64,000 nucleotides of DNA from the NCBI GenBank assembly GCA_040954595.2, contig CM082595.2, positions 3,782,001 through 3,846,000 of the forward strand, written 5' to 3'. The notes below the pieces were generated by a model. That model was not told the origin of the DNA and searched no databases. It saw nothing but the letters and a program-made list of their open reading frames with translations. Shown piece after piece: positions 1 to 12,971 of this stretch. A program made the position numbers and the translations under genes. The stretch comes from Balanoglossus misakiensis (Eukaryota; Hemichordata). The first letter of the stretch is position 1. Each line of letters opens with the position of its first letter.

Positions 1-1534
1 TAGCAACACTGTTGCCCCTTATGTACCAAGATACCACTGAAGCAAAACGATTCTGTTTGTTGCAATGCAAGAGGATTGTTCATACTCCTTGTAATGTAAC
101 GGCTATTAAAATTACTGTGCCTGAACTGAAATTTTCATTTTGAAAAAAAAAGAATCAGATATTGTACATTCTCCAATCTCTTGAATAGAATAACACAGAA
201 ATTCAGCACGCTATACTGGTAGAAGCTAAGAAAAAATCCTAATTTTAAGTGGTACAGAAAAAGTATTAAAATACACTCAGTTGCTGGAGCTATACCAGTA
301 ATCCCTGCCTGTTTCCCTGGATAAATTTATTGAACCATAGCACTGAATGGAATAAAGACAACAGAGATGGAACCATGACGTTTTTTAACACAACCCTGGT
401 CTTACCCGCAGACAGAGAGCAATCAATAGCTTTGTATTGAGTGTATGATAATAGACACTGATTAAAGGTAATTTGGAGCTTGGGATTTATCTCCCGGTGT
501 GAAATATTTAGTGACCCGACAAAAGGCCCTTTATCTGGGCAGCCTTGGGCCATTTGATGGTTTGGCAAAACAAGGCACCTGAATATAGAAACATCACGGT
601 GAAAAAAAGAAGGGGGGAAAATGAAAGTCTGATGATATGTACATGTAGCAGTTACCGCACGATCACACTGAATTGATTCATTGACTGGTATGTGTCTGTT
701 TGCTGGTTGTCATGGTTACAAGAATCTTGCAGGCCCTGGCCAATCTGATATGTTTGGTTATTGGCTCTGCTGTTGGGCTTTAACTTATAACGCGAGTCTG
801 CAGATAGACTGATGTTTTCAAGGTTGTTGATAGAGCATGAAATATGTGTTATTTCAGCAGGTGTTATTAACAGGATGACTGCTCGCAGTCTTCAGATTAT
901 CTGCAAGTGGGTCTTGCTTGGTTGCTTGATCCTGGATAGTAGTAGTCTAGATTCCAGACGTGTGTGTTTATTGTGCCATGCTCCTTCAGTTATGCGTGTA
1001 CGGTGTGGATGTGCTCTGAAAATTGGGTCATTGGTGGTTCATAGCACGTGCTTTTGATGAATTATAAATGTAGAAACATGTGATTATCCCCGGAAATGGT
1101 GGAATGGCTGTGTTGTTGTGATACTTAAGTAAAACACGGTGAATAATTCAGAAAGACTGTACAGTATTGGTGGAAAAACAGAAATTGTGTTGGACTGGTT
1201 ACGTACTGTGTTCTCGCCTTAATCGCTTTTGTTGCCAGTGTACATTCTATTCTTGTTTTATTACAGCTTCAGTAGGACTGTTGCTTTTCATGTAAATTTT
1301 GACATTTAGGTTTGTGTGGTGGTGTGTAGTGAATGTTAAACAGGGTGTTTGGTATTGTACAAATGATTTCTGTTGTGGCAGTCTAAACCACATAAAGGTG
1401 GAGTACATGTACATACTGATCTGGCTGTTTTCTGATCTGACTTAATTTGTAAAAATAATCTGCTTAAAATATCATTGCAAAATCTGAGGAACATAATCTG
1501 TTTTAGAAGCTAGTGCTTCTTTGAATATCTATTC

Positions 1535-1907
1535 AAAATCAGTCAATAATCCCCCCTCCCCTCAACATCAAATGATAGGTCCCTCACTTTGAATTGCCAT
1601 AGATTCCTGGAAGGAAGATTTCCTTATCACAAAATCAGTCAATAATCCCCCCTCTAATATCAAATGATCAGTCCCTTACTCGGAATTACCATAGATTCCT
1701 GGAAGGAAGATTTTCTTATCACAAAATCAGTCAATAATCCCCCCTCTAATATCAAATGATCAGTCCCTTACTCTGAATTACCATAGATTCCTGGAAGGAA
1801 GATTTTCTTATCACAAAATCAGTCAATAATCCCCCCTCTAATATCAACTGATCAGTCCCTTACTTTGAAGTACTATAGATTCCTGGAAGGAAGATTTTCT
1901 TATCACA
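1535..1907. repeat. Minisatellite, four copies of a 92-96 bp unit
   Basis: Copies begin with aaaatcagtcaataatccc at 1535, 1631, 1723 and 1815, and each ends in tagattcctggaaggaaga plus a tt(t/c)(t/c)cttatcac tail. The first copy is 96 bp with an extra ccctca insertion; the other three are 92 bp and differ by a few bases. Confidence 0.95.
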
Positions 1908-4900
1908 GGTGATTGTGTGTTTACATAAGTAAATGACTCAAGGCTTAGGAATTACCGATTCCCATACGATTACCACTTAGAAGTCTGTCTTCTGGCAATG
2001 TTCGCAATGGAATTCAATTTCTTTCCAGGAAATCAGGATAGAAATATCATTTCCCAGTGCTTCCAGGCCAGATCTGGTTTTGGCAGAACTTGGAGAAGTT
2101 CCCTTATTTGCGGCTTTGTTTTAAAATTTCAATTAAATCCTACTAACAACATCATTACAGACAAACAGAAAAAGGTCTTGCATGTAAAAGGGATAGGTGA
2201 AGTTAACATTTATTGGCTGTTCTGTCCCCAGATAGGAGGACTACATGCTCATGAAAATATTTTCATCACACAAATATCTGTAATGACATCTGATGGTAGT
2301 TAGGCGACTGGTTTCTGTGGCGTAGCGCCGTGTCTACTAGAAAACCAATTTCCTCTTTAAGTGGAAAGATGACCGTGGGACCTGGCTTGTTCAAATAGAA
2401 CATTATAACAGGATGTTACGCAGTTTTTCGCCTTTGTTGGCGGTATTGACATTGCCTCCAGTGGTTTTGTATTGGGCGTCACGACTCTCACTTGTGTGTG
2501 CAACGTATCTGTCATAGAACGATTGAGACTGATACTTGAGATATTTTCATTGGCTAATACTTTGCAGTGTTACGTGTAATCGTGGTGCTTTACATATTCC
2601 AAGAATAACTTATTATTGTAAAGAAAGAAATTTACAATGTTATTATCCTACTGAGATAATTCCCGGCTAACTGCATCTTTTCCCTACTGTTTATCTTAAC
2701 AAAATATTAATTTACTTCACACTCATTCAAATTTGTGTTAAATTGAGTGAGATTACAAAATATCGTTCCCATAATGCATTGGAACTCGCCCCTTGCCGTA
2801 CCGACTGGTGGATATCGTTTTAATATCTTAAGATGAAATTTGAGAGTAACATGATGGAGTATCCGGGGGTTGTCTGCTTTGTAGTTCTAAGTATTCAAGA
2901 TTTCCAAGAAGTACTTGTTGCTATGTGCTAAGTGTATTCGTAATGCACAGTTCACTGGAAATACCCAATCATATCAAACACTCCAATTTTTGTGGACAAA
3001 GAACAGCTTGTGCTACTCAAACCCATTCCATCCGATCTTACGTATTTCAGTTTAACTAACCGAGATATCAAAGAACCTTTTTTAATTCCATCATAACCCT
3101 GACCATCCTGATCACAAATAGTTTATTAACCTTCCTCAAGTCAACAACACAATAAAACCAGTCTGCGAATTTATTTTAATTTCACTTCTATTCTTTTGAA
3201 GTAACATTATAGCATCCATAAAAAGATTTCCTTGTTTGTGTAGGTTTGATTGTGATATTAAAATCTTCAATTAATGTATGATATTACATAAAATGCTTGA
3301 TCAACCGGGTAGTATTAAATTTTATTTTGCAATTGACATTTGGACTGAACACTCACATATGTTGCTTGTGAAGATTTCCGTTGTTAGATCTATCAGTGTG
3401 TTGTTTCCGCCGGCCCTTAATAAAAGCCTTAATAAAATGTGACCATTGTCATTTTGAATGTGATGTATCCTTGGAAAACGTTCTCTATGATTCATAAATT
3501 TGATCTCGTATCTGAACAGAAGCGTTGGACAGTTTGTTTAGCCTTCATTTCGAAGTTCGACAAAAGAATTTGATATTTCATCCTTTCAGGCTCTGAGACT
3601 GACCGCGTTGCTGTGCATAGCGACAACCAATATCGTGGCAACTGCGTTTAGCATTGACATTATACAAGGTCACCTGATCTTTGACCAGCAAAGGTCAAGG
3701 GAAATGGATTTAACCTCATGATGTGGTATCTGAAACAGTGCTTATGTACAGCTTGGGAATATTAAGTCATATTAGTTGGACACTTGTAGATTTTTCTGCA
3801 AATTCCCAGATTTCAGCCATATTTTATCCATATTTCTTTCTACATATTAATATTTGCAGGAGCTATAGAATAAATACATATGAAATAATTTCCTGTAAAT
3901 TCTACGGAAGCTACGATATAATGAAATGCAACTTTCCACCTGTATGATAACAAACTACTAATCATCTGGCCTTTGTTTACTTGTCATTACTTATAAAGGA
4001 GAGTGACTTTGAAAGCAGGTTAAAAGGTGACTGAACGGGGTGACCGAGGGGAAATTTAATTAATCGAAATACGACAGCCATGCTGAAAGACACGTACGGT
4101 GGAACATAAATCCTGCCATCTTTTGTATTTTATTCACCTTTTCACGTTCTTGTTGTCAGTCAACTTATCCATGTAGAGAGAACAGAATTCTGATGGTGCC
4201 TTTTTTTCTGAATCATTTGAAACCTGCGAAATGTTTACTGAGTTTGAGTGTGCTGTTAAATTTATGTCTGCGCGATCGGTTGTCAAAAGTGGTAGTGTGT
4301 GCAGACCGAACCATATTGTGTCAATAAATACAAAAGAATATGTCAAGGAACATATTGCGCGATGATGGATTTTGGTTTCATGGTGTTTTTTGATGAAAAA
4401 AGTTAATAACGCCTGCATATTGCAAGCCCATTGAATCAATTGTAAATACAGAGAAATGCACAGTAAACTTGGGAACGAAAAAAATAATTATTTTCCTCAG
4501 GACAGAAAAGCCAATTTTGGTTGGTTCCTTCATTGTGGGCTGTGGCAGGGTTTGATGATATCATGCTCAGGCTTGCTGTACAGATGATGAACATATTATA
4601 CTTCAAGTATTTTTATTCTGTCAATTTGTCTTTTTGGAAAATTGTAGTCATTTTAGTTCTGGTTGATTTCTCAGAGGGCTCAGTGTTCAGGGGGGGGGGG
4701 TGTTATTATCGCTCCTCCAGGGTGCAGACTGTTATTTCCAAGATGGCATAAAAATGGAGTTCCACCCCGCAGTGCCTGTCAAACGAGGACAGAATCAGGA
4801 TCTGTCAATCATCCTGTTCAGGTTGGCCTCTCCTGCTGCGACCATGGTTTGCAGGAATGCACTGGCATAATCTGTGCTCTAAAAGTACATTTAAAATAGT

Positions 4901-7467
4901 GGTGATGTCGAGTGCAATCGTCGAATGGGACAAAAGATGAGGAGAGGTGGATTTTAGAATCATCCCGAGATGAGATTCTCGCTGTGTTATGCATATATAC
5001 TTGATCAGCACTGATGCAGTTGAGATGCACTTGGGCTTATATGTAGTTGAGTGCCCTATATGTATGATGGCAGGAATATTCTATGACCGTCTGATTTGTT
5101 TGCGAGAATAGCACACGCTTCTACCAGAGTAGTTACATCCGTGAGCTTCCTTTGAAACCGGCACTGTGGGTGGGCAGTATTGTTTGGGGCAGTCCGGTCT
5201 CGATGGAAAGGAAGACAGCTTAGGTTCACGTAGCGAACTGGTCAACTAAATGGCCTGCACCTCTGCTGGGAAAGGCAATGTAGGATGTACCATGCTTTGT
5301 GGTCAATCACAGTGGTTGACCTGACCGTTGATGGGATGGACGTGATCATAATGCTGTTTATTGTTTCTGTCAGCTTAGATTTGTCATCTCATATAATTCA
5401 ATTTAACTGTTGGAATTTTTTTCAATGAGAACTACTCACAGGGGCTATAAAATTCTGTCCGGATAAAAACCGATATATATGCAACGGGCATGTTAGAATT
5501 AGTGTTAGGTGATAGTGATGGCTGTCCTGTTTTGCTAAGTGTTATTGTTATTCAAGTGCTAATTAGACCCAGTCTATTACCTTAATGATCTTATCTTGTG
5601 TGTTTATTACAGGTATGTTATTGAGACTGCTAATTACTCTGAAAGGCATGCTAAATACACCACCACACAAGCTTAATTATGCTAATGTTATTTCAAGGCG
5701 GGGAGTACCAGTATATTCTCCGCCCAAAGTCACAAGGGAAGCAACCTCTCATTAGGGCTGTGTGATGATACTCTGGGCTATTTTCAACTCTTGCGAAGGA
5801 CATGAAAGTCAGGATTAGATCTCTGATGAATTTGCATCACTCCCACGTAAGGTTTCAGACTGCTAATTTCTCCTGATCAATTTTATTCTGTTTGCTACAA
5901 AGGTATGATAGCTCACAAAGGGCCTGGTATTGTCTTGGTATTTGCTTGGGAGGGGGATACACATATTAAACAAATACAAATATTACAGTCAGGTCAAAAT
6001 TGATCATTCCAGGTATAATCGCCTCAGTTCCGGAATGATTTATTCCTCATTTTCCATGAAGGATACTTTGCAAAACACACATCTGTTATCCTCTGCCGGG
6101 AGAACTTCGCTCCGGAGAGGAATTTGAATCTGTGTATCAATACTAAATACCTAACTCTGATCATGTTTGTTTAGCAATCACCAGCCGTGAATGCTGGCCT
6201 GGCAAACAATCCTGACAAGCCGCATACGTCAGTGTATAATGGTATATATTTTCCCCGTTGCCCTATTAGGATCACTGCATTGCTTTCCAACCATGCACTG
6301 GTATTCAGTCTGTGGAATTTTGAATGTGTGTGTGCGTGGTGTGGAGTGATATTCACCAGTGATGGGCAATGTTCATTTGTTTTTAATTTGCTTTGAAAGA
6401 GTTCGGTCGAGATGGGATAATCTGAGGAACCCATGGTCATCAATTTTGTGCATTTTTTGTGTAAAAACTGCGTGAGTGTTTGCAAGAATATTCTACCAGA
6501 CAGTTTGTGGTCTGTTATAAAATTTGCATAGATCAGGCACAAATTTGGAGATTGCCAAATTAGTTTAATTCACACACAAAAGATAGACTATGCCACAAGT
6601 ATGATATATGAAACAGACATCAATCTTACTGGTATAAAATTAATGGGAAGATATGTGTCGTATTTGTTTGAGACTGACGTTCTTCTGAAGGTTCTTTGAC
6701 AGATTTATCAACGTGGCATTACCGTTTTGTGTAGCATTAAAGTGAGGTCATCTGTATTGGTTGTTAGGCATGTCGTCTTCTGGGGATACACTCGGTCGGG
6801 AGGTATAAATTCTCCTTTGCCATTCATTGCCAAATTATTGCATCTTAGTGTAGAGTATGAAAGGCAGGTCAGGGCTCTCGAAGATGCACTAACACTCTTA
6901 AAGCCGTGCTCGTATTGAAGTCAAGTGTGTCGCAGAATCAAACACTTGAGATGTGCTGATCTTAGTTGGCGAGTTAACGTCAAGAGGCATTCTTTACGTT
7001 TCGAGTTTTTTCACCGCTTTCAAATTTTCCCCCCTGTGCAAATCTTCATCTGTAACAGTTTTATTTGTAGTCACAACCAAGATGTACTGTACTTGGTGTT
7101 TGTGAATTGCTGAGTTTTCACGTTCACATTTGTGGAGTCGCTCCACGTAGGATTTTTTCGTCTTTGACAACAACAAAAGCAAGCTCTGCTGGTGAGCAAG
7201 ACGGGAACACGAGCACCAAGCAACATCAGAATGTTGCAGGTCACGGCAATTTCGTGGTGTAAAGCTTAAGCCACTAGGGCTGACAATACATCAAACCCCC
7301 ATCCTTTTCTCATTCAACATGTCCTTAATTCTAAATCAGCGACAAAATCAGCCATTCTCCCCCTACTTTTCATGCACCACATATAGCACTTAACATTATA
7401 CACTCCAAGGGCATTGTGGGTAATCATCAAGGTGCATTGTTGGAGTTTTGGAGTAAGTCATATTCTT

Positions 7468-7513
7468 CCATGGACAGCGGAGGGTATGCATAATTCCCCT
7501 CCGCTGTCTATGG
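7468..7513. repeat. Short inverted repeat (17-bp arms, 11-bp loop)
   Basis: ccatggacagcggaggg at 7468-7484 faces ccctccgctgtctatgg at 7497-7513 with a single mismatch; a G+C-rich stem in AT-rich surroundings. Confidence 0.85.
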
Positions 7514-9151
7514 TTTTTGTGTGAATTTATATTTGCTGTCATTTGCAGCTGATCGACCTCTGATCCCGAACTGCCATCATGGCTCAGGTTGAAACCCCGA
7601 ACGACTATTACACAACCAAAACACTTGTAAACAAATCAAAACACTACTTAAATCGTATCCAACCACGTCGATGATTCGTGTCACCTGTTCATGTCATAAA
7701 GTCATCTGTCAGTCGCTCCATCAAATCTTAAATCTGAACTGTTGTTTGTTCAAAATGGACTTTGCGCCATCAGAACTCGTAAGTTTTGCCGAGTTCGTTG
7801 GTCGGAATCCATTTTATCTAGTTGCCATATCGAGTTTCAGTTTGATTAGGAAACTGAATTGCTCTGCACTGTGATTGTGTGGAACCTGTTTCCGTAGAAA
7901 CTGATGACCCAGATCGCATTATTGGTCAAACTAGACGTAAACACACTTCAACATTATCAGGAATCGCGTGGTACTGTTTGTGGCAAGAGAGGCCAAACCG
8001 TGATGCCCACAAAAAATACGTTTCGTTATTTTCGTCCCTCTAGATGAAGTGGGGGTGGGGGTCACATAGATCGGGTTCTGTTTGTCCGTCGGTCATACCA
8101 AGTCTGCCTAGTATCAGCTACTTTCTATTGTTCTACTCCCCATAGCATGCAAGAATCTTAGCAACTTAGCCTGTATATGTGAACCAACCATTGTAATAGC
8201 TGACAAATCAATTTAAATCTGAGCTTTAACTTTAATTTGCCAGGACAGAAAAGCTGGTCTGGCTAGGCTGCATATTGGCAAGCTATGCAGCGCTTTTCAT
8301 CACGGTTTAGTGATAACAGCGAGATGAACAAGAAATTGCAGTTAATACACTGAATAAAGAAGGTGAAAAATAAACAAAAACTCGCAGCTAATGGAAGTTT
8401 AACTGGTTGAATACAGTGCAGTGACCGAGACATTGTACTCTAAATGAATGCATCGATACAGATTCCCATCACAGAGCAGGACAAAATGAAGCAATATACA
8501 GCCAGATCTAATGAACATGGACCCTTTTAAAGTACCCGATTGTTCCACTTAAGCTTGTACTCTGTGGAAGTTAATTATCTTTCCTGATGTGCTTGGAAAC
8601 TTCCATTCAGAAACTGCCACACTCTATTTCCCCCAGAATGTGTTAAATTTTACCTTGCATTTGATCGTTAGGGGTGAACCATTGGTTGTTAGGGGGTGGT
8701 TGAGGAATTGTTATTCAGGGCCTTATGATAACATTTGCTTTCAATTGGTGGTATTTTGGAAGCAAAATACAATGTACACTTAAAAAATGTTCTATATTAA
8801 AATTCGCCATCTTTGGCCGTGCCTGGGAACTGTAATGTGTAATAGCCCATATTGCTTCGCCTCATGTCGAGAACTCGTATTTTCCACAAATAGTGATTTT
8901 CAGCAAGTCACATGTAGCAGAGAAGCCACTGCACTCCTAGTTTCCTGGTGACGGAAGAATTTCTGGCATTGCGACTGACAAAACGAAGGAAAGAGGGGCT
9001 TACGCTTGAGTTACTTTATGTTGTTAGAAAAGGCAGAGTTTAAGTACGAAAAGCTGCGGCCTGAATTAATGATGTCAGGCAAACAAACAGACATGACAAG
9101 TATATCTCATGACTACAAGTGCAGGTACGTTCTGCGCCAGTTGGAAACAAT

Positions 9152-9395
9152 CCATAATTTACATTTGCTGCTTTACGTGATATGATTTCACGTATGCATA
9201 AATTACAGAGCTGAGGTGGGTCAGCCCTGAGCTAACCCAAGGCTAGCCTGAGTTAGCAAATTTAGCACATATTCGACATAATTTACATTTGCGGCCTTGT
9301 GTGTTGTGAGTTCATATACACAAAAAATTACCGATCTGATATTTCTAGCTAGGCTAACCAGAGGCCAGACTGAGTTAATAGCAAATTTAGCCCTA
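9152..9395. repeat. Diverged tandem duplication of a about 125-bp unit
   Basis: Both halves (from about 9152 and about 9278) begin ataatttacatttgc and end with agcctgagttagcaaattt or a variant of it, with gctaac/aggctaacc words between. Related gctaacccagttggaaac fragments occur at 21705 and 27478, so the unit belongs to a dispersed family. Confidence 0.7.
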
Positions 9396-11718
9396 ATTAC
9401 CAACCAATTTGATAGTGTGTCAATTTAAAAATAAATATGATTGTTATTTCATTTAATACACGGGTGTCATTGAATATATGTATAATTTTCTCGTACGCAG
9501 AATCAGAGCAGAGAGGCAATTATGGACAATTACATATCTACCAATAGGCAGTATAAGATTACATTCATGGAACAGAAATAACATAAAATCCGAAGACTAA
9601 GACTTGTGCATGTTACGATGTTCAAATAACCAAACTGCAATGTCCTTTAAAGCGAAATTGGGGATAACATCCTACAGGATGGTATATCAGGTATCAAAAC
9701 ACTCAAATATAACTTAATATGATGATATCAAATTGACACCCTAGTATGGAATAAAATTACTGCTGTGACAGAACCCCCTGGCTAAATGGAAATTGATGGA
9801 GTATCCCTTAATTATTCTGACCCCTTTGGCTTGTGAGAAAAGATAATATGATGGGTACCCCCAGCACACTACATGAAAATACATTCAATGAGATATGACC
9901 CCTTAGTATGCAAATAATACGACTTCTGTGAACAGTGGGTATTTTTTCTCTGTGAAGAGTAAGCGAAGTAAACTGATCAAAATACTGGGGGGAAAAAACT
10001 GCAATTGTGAAATATTCTTTTAAGGACAACCACGGGAGACACACATCATATTTTCAGGAAAAAAGTTCTCCAGGCTAGGCATTCATCTTCACTAACCAAG
10101 ACTAGAGTGAAGTCACAAACTGCGAGAAATAGCCGAAAGCAGTGACGTGACTCTTAAATGAAAGATTAAAATGGTTGATTATCTGAAGCATTTTGTATCC
10201 CGCAGTGAATTATAACGTTAAAAGCTGAGTGTTTTCAAAGTCTACAGTTCAGACTGCTTTTCTGAGGTAATTCTTGACGTATGTTATTCCAACTTTTGAA
10301 AGGCAATATTTAAGTAATGTTGGATTCAAGCCACTTTATAAAACAGCAAGATGTCTTTTACTGTATCAGTACTACCCCCTGTGTCACCAGTGAAACCGAT
10401 TGCTGATGCAAGGACATACTAAGTTGATTTCCAGAAATCTTGTAGCTGTACATATCTCAGCACCAAGTAAACTTGCTTGCAAACATTAATGTTAATATTC
10501 TGCTTGTCAACACAATCTCTATATCACATAACAGCCATTATTAATAACTGAATTCCATTTTAGTATTGCTGACCATACACATATGTGCTTTCTGGATGGG
10601 TTAATACTTAGCATCCTATGACATTACTCAAAAGTACGAGCTATTTGCATGTTCACGTGTATATGTAGCATTTTCGAAAAATAAGGGAACACAGCAACCT
10701 TTTCAAAACATTCAACACACAAACGGGAGCTTGGTGGCATAGACACTATTAAGAAACCAGCGTGGGCTGAGGCACCTGTTAAATTGTACACCTTGAGATT
10801 CAATTAACTCATGGCATTTACATTTTAATGGATATCACAGTTTGCAATGTACTTCCCAGTTCATGGTTCGCGTCCAGTCACCGGACTCTGATGGCGTTAC
10901 ACAGGGGGGTGCCACTCATAATCTCTATGTTGAGTTGGTGAATAAATATGAAATCTTCTAAATGGAGCCACGCAGTCTGCTGTGGAAGATTTTTACAAGT
11001 TAATTTATCGTCAGCGCCCGAAAAATGAGTGTTAGGCGCGTATTTAGAACCGTAGGCACACTTCAGTTGTGTGTCAGTGTGATGGAAAATATTACCTCAT
11101 TAGCGATAGCATGAACTAGTCTGTCTTTTATCCCCCATACAGAAGTCATTGTTAGGTTGGAGAATTTTATGGCTCCTAAAGAGATCATAAAATATCCAGA
11201 AAGGTCTCTATGGGTGAAGACTGATATTTGCTGGCTTTGAGTGTTGTTTATTTGTTCCAAATTTTTCTCCGGGCGTTTTACACTTACATGTTAAACATGA
11301 TTGCAACATTGTGACAAATAATTGTTACATTGTCACAGAACAACTGTAACACTGAAAGAAAATCACCAACAACACAAGGCAATAAAAAGTGCTATTGCCC
11401 TTGGAACTGAAGGGTACTATTTTGTGTTATTGACCTCGAACAGGTAGTTTGCATCTGATGTATCAAATTCAAGGTGACATAGTTTAATAGGCTAAGCTGG
11501 AACCATGCTGTTACAGTGTATCCTATCTCCCCTATTATGGCTGTTTTCAATAATCTGCCTAATGATCGTGTTATGAGCTATTAGAACTGTTGCTTTTGTA
11601 GGCCACCGTAATGCTGTCCCATTGCCAATGTTTCTGTTCTTGCCTGTCTATGACAGGGTTGTCTTTGCTTTCTGTGTTTGATTTTTACTTTGGAAGGAGA
11701 GATAAATACTGGTTCATG

Positions 11719-11888
11719 ATACAGTAAAACCTGTCTAAACTCATAGACACCAAAGGGACTGAGAATATTGTTCAGTTTTCAAAGGTGTCCGGTTATAGAG
11801 GTTCTTTATGTGAAAGGGATTGGAAAATGTGTTTGGTATAGACAGGTTTCCAGATTAGACAGGGTTCGGTTTAGACAGGTTTTACTGC
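11719..11888. mobile_element. MITE family 1 copy A (CAGTAAAACC termini)
   Basis: Terminal inverted repeats CAGTAAAACCTGTCTAAAC at 11722 and its exact complement ending at 11887. An inner pair repeats the same motif (gacaggtttccag). No coding capacity in about 166 bp. CAGT ends and a probable TA target suggest a Tc1/mariner or pogo-like non-autonomous element. Confidence 0.85.
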
Positions 11889-12368
11889 AATTTCCCCTAT
11901 GCAATGATTATCCCGGGTCATAGAATGTAGTACGCAGCGAGCAAGTTTACCCTGTATTGAATGTTTTCTGATCCAGCCAGCCTGTCAAGTGTCTTTTTTC
12001 AGATGATTTTCGCGGTTTAAATTTGTAACCAAATTCCTCAAATCGTGGAGGATTTCACTGTGGAATTCATTTAATCCTTTAAACCAGGCTTGGAAGTACT
12101 TCACTTGGAGTGTCTACACAGCCCTAGATGTCAGTGAAATTCTTTGAAGTTTTTTAGTATGTGTGGCAATATAGTTTAAAGGGTGTTGAATGATAGCCCT
12201 GTTGTTTACAGCCAGTGAGTGTAATATTACGCAGTATTGCGTGAAGAACCAAATTCAGGTCAAGACCCAGAATATATGTTTATGACTGTAATATATCATT
12301 CAGGAGTTGCTTGTGGACAGCGAAAAAACATTTGCATTACTGGCTGATTTTGTGGGTATCTAGTAATA

Positions 12369-12549
12369 CAGTAAAACCTGTCTAAACTGAGCCATGTCTA
12401 TTCTGGAAACCTGTCTCTCCTGAACACCTTTTCCAGTCCCTTCAACATAGAACCACATGTTAAAAGAACCTCTATAAACCGGACACCTCTGCAAACCCCA
12501 CAATATTTCAGTCCCTTGGTGTTTGGTTTACACAGGTTTTGCTGTAGTA
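12369..12549. mobile_element. MITE family 1 copy B
   Basis: Begins tacagtaaaacctgtct and ends acaggttttgctgta, bounded by TA on both sides. It shares the internal gggact and tctataaaccggacacc words with copy A in the opposite orientation. Non-coding. Confidence 0.85.
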
Positions 12550-12929
12550 GGTAGATAGAAACGGTTTGATCGTTATGCAGGAATTTTAATAGAAAGATGA
12601 AAATGACCTTCCCAGACTGTTCATGAAACGCCCAGTATTATTTATCAACAGTCTATGTGCAACAACCAGCCCTGTTGCTGTCAAAAATTGAATTCAAGTT
12701 CAGACACGAATCCACTTGTCAACAATAACAATGGTTTGTACATCTATGCAGGCTACGTGGACAGGCAGAATAGTTTTCAGTTAAGGCATGCTTTAGTATA
12801 TCAACCATTAAAACTGTCATTGGTACACACAAAAAATACTGGCAAAAGTACTGCTCTTATTCCAACAGGTGTATCCGTACAGTGGAATTTATGAGACTCT
12901 ATGTTAGTTATTAATGTATCATTACAAAT

Positions 12930-12971
12930 TCTACAATGATCATTAATTAAATGATCATTATTAATCACAAT
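12930..12971. repeat. AT-rich palindrome
   Basis: aatgatcattaattaaatg continues atcattatta: two AATGATCATT words around TTAATTAA; near-perfect dyad. Confidence 0.7.

Noticed and set aside
6171-6542. 123-codon open frame on the - strand
   Set aside because: Longest frame in the left half outside genes, but no recognisable domain, no codon bias and an overlapping frame on the other strand; chance length for AT-rich DNA.
10850-10900. ggttcgcgtcc, a tRNA B-box-like word
   Set aside because: No A box or cloverleaf could be built around it; no tRNA gene found anywhere in the window.
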